Assembly (NCBI GenBank): GCA_021732385.1
Contig: JAKFVA010000009.1
Coordinates: 188,447 to 237,343 of the forward strand
Direction of reading: 5' to 3'
DNA length: 48,897 nt
DNA from: Burkholderiales bacterium
GTDB lineage: Bacteria; Pseudomonadota; Gammaproteobacteria; Burkholderiales; Burkholderiaceae_C
A model generated the notes under the pieces. The model ran no database searches. It saw only the letters and a program-made list of their open reading frames with translations, and was not told the DNA's origin. Positions within the stretch are counted from its first letter, which is position 1; each line of letters opens with the position of its first letter. A program made the position numbers and the translations under genes. Below are positions 43,401 to 48,897 of the stretch, one piece after another.

Positions 43401-46274
43401 CGCCCATTCAGTGGTTTCCGTCACCAGACGCCTGGACCATTCGTCAGCCTCGTTCAAGTACACGTTGTACAAGGCAATATTGATGGACAGCGCACCAATT
43501 ACTTTGGTGTGCTCATGGCGGTCGTCTTTTTCGGCAGGTGCTCCGTCAAACAACAACTCAACTGGTGCAGCGGATGCCTGCGCAACCACCTCAGCCTCCT
43601 CGGGCAAGGCAAAGTCTGCCAGCATATCCGCGTCAAAACTGACTCCCGCTGGCATTGGCTGCGGCTCGGGCGGCAGTTCTATGGCAGCGACCAAACCTGA
43701 GAAATCGGGCATTTGCACTGACGCAGTTACAACCGGCTCCGGCACAGACACAGGTAAAGTTACTTCGATCAGGTCAAAGTCGGACAAATCACTGAGTTCA
43801 ATTTCCACCGGGCTGGCAACTGGGGCAATCGGCTCGCTGAAGGGCGCCGATTGCACGGCCTCAAACTGCGCCGGCACAGACGCGGGCAGTTCAAGCGACA
43901 CCTCAGCCAAATCAGGCAGAACACTGATGAGGCTGGGGGCGGCCAGTGCGTTGGCAGCAGCATCGGGCAACACCAGTTCGATAAAACGATTTTCGGTGCG
44001 CACAGCATCGGCAGCCTTGCGAAAAGCGGCTGATTTCCAGATGTGGTCTTGGCGCAGTTGTATATCTTCAACCCAGCGGCCAAAGCCACTCAGTGCTGAT
44101 TGGCATAGTCCACGCAATTCAATGGAAAAAGGTTTTTGGTCAGCCAGCCAGGTATTAAGCAATTGCTCGAGCGACCAGGCGGCTTCGCCAAACTCGTTGA
44201 GGCCCACCATACGCGAGCTGCCCTTGAGCGTATGAAAGGCGCGGCGCAGGGTGGTTTGCTCTGTGACGTCTTTTGGGTCTCTGCCCAGCGCTTCGCTGGC
44301 CTGCAAGCCGGTTTGCACGACTTCACGGGCTTCTTCGAGAAAGATTCCCAGCAGTTCTTCGTCTTCCTCATCTTGGTCTTGTTCAGTTTGTATTGCTACT
44401 GGCGGTGAAACAGCAGCAGCCTGGACGGCCACAGGCACAAGCGGTGCGGTAACGGCAATGGCGGGCGTTGGCATTGGTTGGGCTGCCTGAACAGGCGCAG
44501 AGACCGCCTCATCGGGCGTTGAGCGGCCCATCAGGGGCTTGAGTTCGCCTTCTTTTTCGTCATAGATAAACAGCTTTTTTGCCAGGGCAGGCTGGTAGTT
44601 AAGCATGTCAATCAAAAAGCCGAGGGAACCCAGGTTGTTACCCAGCTTGTCAAAGGTGCCAGCCGCGCGGGCACGCTCCACATCAAGCTCGGTCACCATG
44701 ATTTGCTCGATTCGCTCACGCATGTGCAGCACCGCCTGAGAGGCCTGATCAAGACCCAGCACCGAAAGCACACCACGCATTTGCGACAATTGCCCAGGGA
44801 CTTTAGTCAGGGTGGATTTGTCAGCCGGATTGCGGAAAAACTGGTCAAGCGAAGCCTCCAGCTCACCGAGTGAGCCACGCAGTTCACTCACCACGCTACC
44901 CATGGTTTGTTTGTCACTGACGCGGCTGTAGAGCTCTTCCATCCACGACTCAAGTGGCTGCGGCTGGCCACCCATTTGCACGCGTTGCAAACGGTCAGCC
45001 AAGACCTGTGTGCGCACCGCAATCTGGCTGTCGCTTGGGTCCATGTCCTCAAACGCCACCTCCAGATACAAAACCGAAGTAGCCACTTCCATCGACAACT
45101 CGGTAGACGGCGCCTGGCCCGTGCGGACAGTCGCATCAATGGCACCAGTCAACGCCTGAGCAAACGCAGCACTGCTGGGGTTGAGTTTAAGAAGTGACTC
45201 ACCAATCAGGTTGAACTGATCGCTGACTTGTTTGAGCTTGCCAACGTCGCCTCCACAAAAGGCGGTCCAGCTTTCTTTGGCGGCGCCGATGCGTTTGCGT
45301 GCTTGCGTCACCAGCGCCGGATCAATGCGGCCAAAATGCGGCACTGCGTAATCAACACGCTGAAAGCGCTCCAGTCCATAGGCTTGGCGGATGACCGAGA
45401 GACTGGGCGCAACCAGCAGCGGGCTTGGCAATGATTGGGCACAGAAAAACAGCAGATCAAGCACCAGGCGCTCAGGCACCGTCACGTCGCCTTTTGACAA
45501 GGCAGCGTACTGCATCAACACGCGTGAGGCGGTGCGTTTGGCGTACAAATCCGAGGGACACAAACCCAGGGCCAGTGCCTCGAAAAAACCTGCGCAAATC
45601 TTCCAGAATGCGCGCGGTTGCAAGCCATCTTGGGCGGCAGCCAAACCCAAACTGATCGCCACCAGATTTTTTGCCCCCTCGGTGTCAGCTCCTTTGATGA
45701 CTTTGAGCACCCATTGGTCAAGCTGCGAGCGAACCGCCGTTTCATAGGCCAGCGGCTGCGCATCACCGGGCATTTGCGGGTCTAACCAGCGCAACTCCAT
45801 TGCCCACAAATCGGCTGGGTGCAGCCGCTCGCTGCCCGCCAGCTCCTGAATGTCGCGGTACTGCGGAAACAAAGCAACCGCCGTGACTTTTTTGCCAGAG
45901 AGAACGGCTTGCAGGTATTCGGTCAGCGCAAAACCGGCACGCTCGACCTTTTGGGCTGCTGGCTCATTGCACAGCTCTGGATGCAGCACAAATTTTTGTA
46001 CCACCGCTTCCATTGCGCGCAATAAAGAGGCTGGTGCACCCAACCCGACCATCTCCAGTGCGCCGACCGCCTGGTGTAGTTGCTGGCGGGCCACGCGCAA
46101 TTGACTGTCATCAATGGTGGCAAGCTCAGAGCCGCGCGCGGCCTCTGCATCGCGCACATAGCGCTTGAGCGCTTTCGATGCCGTGTCAAGCGACTTGCGC
46201 AACTCTTCGAGCACCCAGGCTAGCGGGCCCAAGTCGTTCAGCGCAACATCCAGATCCGTTTCAGTGGCTTGCAT
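40470..46274 (-). CDS. ChpA/PilL-like hybrid chemotaxis histidine kinase with multiple phosphotransfer domains and CheY domain
   Basis: A 1934-residue CheA-type kinase. The N-terminal part is FimL-like with an Hpt-like QLHQAVGALEMVG (His ~67) and a related QLSQMRGVLSVLG in which Ser 497 replaces His. Canonical Hpt domains follow at FHTLKGSSRMVG (His ~681), LAHSLAGSSATVG (His ~974) and LHTLKGSARLSG (His ~1193), linked by Pro/Val/Gln-rich stretches. Then come dimerisation and ATPase (DDGAGLNLPRIREKAV, GRGVGMDVVRAEVNALGG), CheW domain, and a C-terminal receiver (VLVVDDSITVRRVTQ, Asp 1858 in LSDIEMPRMDG). This is the layout of Pseudomonas ChpA, which controls type IV pilus twitching and cAMP. It is downstream of the PilJ-like receptor gene. 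Confidence 0.93.
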   Translation of the reverse strand: MQATETDLDVALNDLGPLAWVLEELRKSLDTASKALKRYVRDAEAARGSELATIDDSQLRVARQQLHQAVGALEMVGLGAPASLLRAMEAVVQKFVLHPELCNEPAAQKVERAGFALTEYLQAVLSGKKVTAVALFPQYRDIQELAGSERLHPADLWAMELRWLDPQMPGDAQPLAYETAVRSQLDQWVLKVIKGADTEGAKNLVAISLGLAAAQDGLQPRAFWKICAGFFEALALGLCPSDLYAKRTASRVLMQYAALSKGDVTVPERLVLDLLFFCAQSLPSPLLVAPSLSVIRQAYGLERFQRVDYAVPHFGRIDPALVTQARKRIGAAKESWTAFCGGDVGKLKQVSDQFNLIGESLLKLNPSSAAFAQALTGAIDATVRTGQAPSTELSMEVATSVLYLEVAFEDMDPSDSQIAVRTQVLADRLQRVQMGGQPQPLESWMEELYSRVSDKQTMGSVVSELRGSLGELEASLDQFFRNPADKSTLTKVPGQLSQMRGVLSVLGLDQASQAVLHMRERIEQIMVTELDVERARAAGTFDKLGNNLGSLGFLIDMLNYQPALAKKLFIYDEKEGELKPLMGRSTPDEAVSAPVQAAQPMPTPAIAVTAPLVPVAVQAAAVSPPVAIQTEQDQDEEDEELLGIFLEEAREVVQTGLQASEALGRDPKDVTEQTTLRRAFHTLKGSSRMVGLNEFGEAAWSLEQLLNTWLADQKPFSIELRGLCQSALSGFGRWVEDIQLRQDHIWKSAAFRKAADAVRTENRFIELVLPDAAANALAAPSLISVLPDLAEVSLELPASVPAQFEAVQSAPFSEPIAPVASPVEIELSDLSDFDLIEVTLPVSVPEPVVTASVQMPDFSGLVAAIELPPEPQPMPAGVSFDADMLADFALPEEAEVVAQASAAPVELLFDGAPAEKDDRHEHTKVIGALSINIALYNVYLNEADEWSRRLVTETTEWALELGHPVTDSMVSLAHSLAGSSATVGFSGLSELARSLENAMLHVLQLRLNGTSELGSLFTQATEEVRRLLHQFAAGFLKEPDAALLWQLKQTVEVMPAAQLPVEVLQDFSPDAQFVEVGESLVMQPEPEPMVQTPTAQTQFAPVQMPISPEVQTPVFVPDTTYAPEPIFQSMAEATGPLNLDDDIDVVDVVDPDLFPIFEEEAAELFPQLGGGLRQWAARPEDFGAKNDVLRVLHTLKGSARLSGAMRLGEMAHRMESDIEHFGGQATASDIEPLLANFDALQTNFEGLRGVDLQTLDVAKPVAVAATLPVTAFQAENASFFGDAHEPSPAVERVPARAKLALPATNKLTAVRQAANQAVRVRSQLLDRLVNQAGEVIITRSRIETELRQLRGSLGDMTGNLDRLRQQLREIELQAESQMQSRMALSKETDKGFDPLEFDRFTRVQELTRMMAESVHDVATVQRNLQRTLQATEDDLIAQARQTRELQRDLLRTRMVEFEGISERLYRVVRQASKDAGKQVKLDITGGSIEMDRGVLDRMTPAFEHLLRNCVAHGVELPQQRTQAGKDASGTIVIDLHQSGNDVAVEFRDDGAGLNLPRIREKAVAQGLVSPVQNITDDEAASLIFMPGFSTASEVTELAGRGVGMDVVRAEVNALGGRIETTTQAGLGTSFKLILPLTTAVTQVVMFRIGTTAVGVPANVVELVRRVTPAELAAAYQTGSIPFGSEQIPFFWSGALLQTSVRSMEQPGRTIPVVIYQSASQRVALHIDEVLGNQEVVVKNLGPQLARLPGLSGMSVLASGAVVLIYNPVALVTVYGAQAREMRISSDELAARQKISKTETMALQTPQVPLVLVVDDSITVRRVTQRLLQREGYRVAMAADGLLALEQLAGERPAVVLSDIEMPRMDGFDLARNIRGDTRLADLPIIMITSRIAEKHREHAMELGVNHYLGKPYSEEELLALVRRYCTAEQLVEAG

Positions 46275-46327
46275 TGTTCAATCCATCGCCTAGGTGACAA
46301 AGACAAAAACCGGCCTGCAACTTCAAA

Positions 46328-48616
46328 TCAAGCAATCTTGAAACGTGCCACCGATTGCCGCAATTCTTCCGCCATCCGCGACAACTCACGCACCTGCTGT
46401 GCAGTAGAGCGCGTACCCTCTCCGGTTTGCTCGGTCACGGCAAAAATGTGTTGAATGTTGTCGGCCACCACGTTGGCAGACTTGGCTTCCTTTGAGGCAG
46501 AAAACGAAATCTGCTCAATCAGTTCAGAGAGTTTGCGCGACACGCGGTCAATCTCTGAGAGCGCCGTACCTGCGCTGTCCGACAGCTTAGCTCCCTCCAC
46601 CACACCCTGCGTGGAGCGCTCCATGGCGGCTACCGCATCTTGCGTGTCAGTCTGAATCGCCTTCACCAGCGCCGAAATCTGGCGCGTTGCGTCTGCCGAG
46701 CGCTCAGCCAGTCGCTGCACCTCTTCGGCCACCACCGAGAAGCCGCGGCCTGCCTCGCCGGCGGACGCCGCCTGAATGGCGGCGTTTAGCGCCAGTACGT
46801 TGGTTTGCTCGGTAATGTCAGAGATCAGCTCGGTAATCTCGCCAATCTCCTGCGAGGATTCACCCAGCCGCTTGATACGCTTGGAGGTTTCCTGAATCTG
46901 GTCACGAATGGAGTTCATACCACCGATGGCGTTTTGCACTGCCTGCAAACCCGACTCGGCTGCTAGCAAAGACTGGCGTGCCACCAAGGCTGATTCCTGC
47001 GCCTGCGTAGACACTTCATTAATTCGGGACGCCATGTCCAGCACGGACTGGCCGGTCTCGCGAATCTCGCGCAACTGCTCGGTAGAAGTTGCCAGCAACT
47101 CGGTTGAAGTGCTCTCCACCTTGGCCGTGGTTTGCGCCACCCGGGTTGCCGTGTTTTGCACGTTACCCACCAGTGAGCGCAACTCCTCCACCGTGTAGTT
47201 CACCGAGTCGGCAATAGCGCCGGTAATGTCTTCGGTCACGGTGGCTTCCTGGGTCAAGTCGCCTTCAGCCACTGTCTGCAATTCGTTCATCAAGCGCAAA
47301 ATAGCCGCCTGATTCGCGTCGTTGACGCGTTTGGCCTCGCCCTCCTGGCGCTCGGCTTCCGTACGCAACTGCTCCGCAATTTGCTGGCGCTGGCGGCTGT
47401 CAAGCAGCTGGATGTAGGCCAGGCCAGCCGCGCTGAGAATGGCCAGCACAGCAGCTGCAATCAGAACCGCCAGGGCTGTGCCCCCCACGCCAGATTGCTT
47501 GGCCAGTTTTTCCTCCAACACGTTCATGGACAAACGCAGTGGCTCGCTGTCAGCAATGATGTTGCCCTGCGCTTCACGCGCAGACACCAAGCCTTGCAGG
47601 TTACCCAGAATGGAGTCCGCTTGCACCCGGGTTTGCTCATAGAGCTTGATGATCTGATCTAGCTGTTCGCGAGTCTGCGGGTCTTTTGAGCTGGCCAGAC
47701 GCAATTCGGGGCTACCATTAAGCAGGCCTTCGGCAATTTCCTTGAATGAATTCAAATCCTTGCCAAGCAGAAACACCGCTTCTGGGCTCACTCCCTCCAC
47801 CGTCAGGAACTCGTTGGCCGATTTGCCGATGCGCTGGGTCAACATAACCATCTGGCCCGACGCTGAAATCTCCGTAGAGGAGGCCGCTTGCTGCAGCTTC
47901 AGTGAGGACACGGTTTCCGCAATTTCCAACAAGTCAGACGATTGGCGGTTGATGGTTTTCAGCGCGCTACCCACCTGCGTCAAGATCTTTTCCTGCCCCA
48001 GAACCACAGCGGCATTTTTTTCGGCGCGCTCCATAAGCGGTACGATTTTTCCTAGGTCTTCTGTGTAGTCAGCTCCCAAGGCGCTAATGTTCAAGGCTTC
48101 GTTACCACCCGTTAGACCGCGCACACTGCTAGCCAGAATCTGACTGCTTTCCTTGACCTCCGGGAAGGCCTGCACGCCTCCCACCAGTGCCTGAGACACC
48201 GATTTAGCGAGCCGCTGAGACTGCGTCAGTGCTTGACCCGTTGCACCCAATTGTCCCGCCACGGTGTCAGCACGCTGGACCACGAAAAAGGTCAGCCCGA
48301 ACAACACAAGTAGCGCCAGAACCAGGGCAATCGCCAAGGTACGCTGGTGCTGTGCAGCTGTACGACGCCCTAGAACCGGCAGAGCTAGCAGATCATCTTC
48401 TTCGTAATCTTCGGTGATGTCTTCTGCCGCCGCCAGGCGACTTTCGCCAAAACCGGCGTTTCGCGCTTCAACGGCTGACACACTGTCGTTCCCAATGTCC
48501 ATTGAGCCAGTTGACAGGTGATCACGCGAGCCTCCTGGCATGGCCAGACTCAGATCGGTGTCAGACGGCTCCTGTTTTTTGGAGAAGAGGGTTTTCAGTT
48601 GGTCAACGAGTGACAT
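46328..48616 (-). CDS. Methyl-accepting chemotaxis protein, PilJ-like
   Basis: A ~762-residue receptor. The N-terminus is cytoplasmic and acidic ([12 protein letters not shown]), TM1 is around residues 95-115, a long helical periplasmic region repeats the PilJ/type-IV-pili sensor pattern ([16 protein letters not shown] and a related second copy [16 protein letters not shown]), TM2 lies around 380-400, then HAMP-like and the signalling tip with [30 protein letters not shown] (core [20 protein letters not shown]). Its partner is the ChpA-like kinase 53 bp downstream. ATG 48616 is chosen because GGAAGG precedes it by seven bases; the frame is open to 48637. Confidence 0.93.
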   Translation of the reverse strand: MSLVDQLKTLFSKKQEPSDTDLSLAMPGGSRDHLSTGSMDIGNDSVSAVEARNAGFGESRLAAAEDITEDYEEDDLLALPVLGRRTAAQHQRTLAIALVLALLVLFGLTFFVVQRADTVAGQLGATGQALTQSQRLAKSVSQALVGGVQAFPEVKESSQILASSVRGLTGGNEALNISALGADYTEDLGKIVPLMERAEKNAAVVLGQEKILTQVGSALKTINRQSSDLLEIAETVSSLKLQQAASSTEISASGQMVMLTQRIGKSANEFLTVEGVSPEAVFLLGKDLNSFKEIAEGLLNGSPELRLASSKDPQTREQLDQIIKLYEQTRVQADSILGNLQGLVSAREAQGNIIADSEPLRLSMNVLEEKLAKQSGVGGTALAVLIAAAVLAILSAAGLAYIQLLDSRQRQQIAEQLRTEAERQEGEAKRVNDANQAAILRLMNELQTVAEGDLTQEATVTEDITGAIADSVNYTVEELRSLVGNVQNTATRVAQTTAKVESTSTELLATSTEQLREIRETGQSVLDMASRINEVSTQAQESALVARQSLLAAESGLQAVQNAIGGMNSIRDQIQETSKRIKRLGESSQEIGEITELISDITEQTNVLALNAAIQAASAGEAGRGFSVVAEEVQRLAERSADATRQISALVKAIQTDTQDAVAAMERSTQGVVEGAKLSDSAGTALSEIDRVSRKLSELIEQISFSASKEAKSANVVADNIQHIFAVTEQTGEGTRSTAQQVRELSRMAEELRQSVARFKIA

Positions 48617-48646
48617 GGTGCGGCCTTCCAAGAACAAACAGGTTAC

Positions 48647-48897
48647 TCAAGCGCTAATGCTCAGAAACTGGGGTTGAAGAGACAGCGCTTGCAGGTTGAT
48701 TTCCTGCCAGAAAGCGCCGCTGTCATCGATATAGCCATGCCCGAAATAATCAGGCGAGCCAGCCGGTGCGGATTGTGATTCTTTGAAGGCACTGAGGGCA
48801 CGCAGACCACCCAGACGGTCAATCAACAAAGCACAGTTAATTTGCAAAGCCGCGTTGAGCGCCACCAAACGCGATTCGGTGCGACCCAGCTCCGACA
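48647..48897 (-). CDS. CheW/PilI-like adaptor, C-terminal part (cut by window end)
   Basis: The frame is open across the window edge and reads SELGRTESRLVALNAALQINCALLIDRLGG, then FGHGYIDDSGAFWQEINLQAL, ending at LSISA; the given core motifs are ALLIDRLGGLRAL and WQEINLQALS. This is the C-terminal half of a CheW domain (PilI type), with a typical W-x-E-x-N-L-x-x-L end. CheW adaptors couple the receptor to the kinase. It lies 30 bp before the PilJ-like gene in the same operon. The N-terminal half lies outside the window. Confidence 0.85.
   Translation of the reverse strand, partial: SELGRTESRLVALNAALQINCALLIDRLGGLRALSAFKESQSAPAGSPDYFGHGYIDDSGAFWQEINLQALSLQPQFLSISA

Noticed and set aside
1-48897. 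CRISPR arrays, prophage genes, integrases, insertion-sequence transposases or defence systems.
   Set aside because: No spaced identical repeats, no transposase or integrase motifs and no defence gene sets were seen; the MoxR-VWA operon and the PIN remnant are not enough to claim a defence system.

Overview
The window is a typical piece of chromosome from a betaproteobacterium of the order Burkholderiales, most likely family Comamonadaceae (Rhodoferax/Polaromonas-like). I infer this from the caa3 cytochrome oxidase cluster with Burkholderiales-specific small genes (DUF2970, DUF2909, a 36-residue assembly peptide, DUF2244), the yqgE-yqgF-pyrR-pyrB-pyrX order, the comF/BioC-like/trmL neighbourhood, the pil/chp chemosensory cluster, and short dispersed repeats in the spacers. 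No database search was possible, so all family names rest on motifs recognised by eye.

Layout. 1-2.6 kb: the end of a flavoprotein disulfide reductase, a repeat element, a frameshifted periplasmic binding protein and a DUF962/Mpo1-like membrane protein. 2.7-3.7 kb: rpoH, whose promoter is overlaid by a CIRCE (HrcA) operator. 3.8-5.6 kb: a membrane GGDEF protein with a degenerate active site. 5.6-15.5 kb: the cytochrome c oxidase cluster on the minus strand, in transcription order DUF2244, coxB, coxA, small peptide, ctaG, DUF2970, coxC, terminator, SURF1, SCO-like protein, a fused ctaA-ctaB, and SCO1; DUF2909 lies on the plus strand inside the cluster. These genes supply the oxidase subunits, their copper and heme A.

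15.6-25.3 kb: a BioC-like methyltransferase, comF, trmL, a small exported protein, a MaoC hydratase with an orphan ParA, a CPA2/Kef antiporter, a UPF0126 protein, a decayed 0.6-kb stretch with remnants of a PIN-domain and a CBS-domain gene, a hypothetical gene, a PcaF-type thiolase and DUF1841. 25.3-30 kb: a diheme cytochrome c4, a MoxR/GNAT/VWA operon, tRNA-Arg(CCU), and an AT-rich patch with a Crp/Fnr-family regulator. 30.2-34.3 kb: a second 251-bp repeat element, a SoxY-SoxZ fusion, and a ferric-iron-type ABC transporter whose permease and ATPase genes diverge, with a perfect palindrome immediately before the ATPase start.

34.3-40.4 kb: plsC, the inactive dihydroorotase homolog pyrX, pyrB, pyrR, ruvX (yqgF) and yqgE as one overlapping minus-strand operon, then a photolyase gene on the plus strand. 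40.4 kb to the end: the chp/pil chemosensory operon for twitching motility (a 1934-residue ChpA-like kinase, a PilJ-like receptor, and a CheW/PilI-like adaptor cut by the window end).

Most of the window is core metabolism and I see no convincing new multigene defence or mobile system. The most informative points are the CIRCE-controlled rpoH, the ctaA-ctaB fusion, a family of 251-bp terminal-inverted-repeat elements, the palindrome at the iron-type transporter, the orphan SoxYZ fusion, a serine-for-histidine phosphotransfer-like domain in the ChpA homolog, and several genes with missing catalytic motifs.
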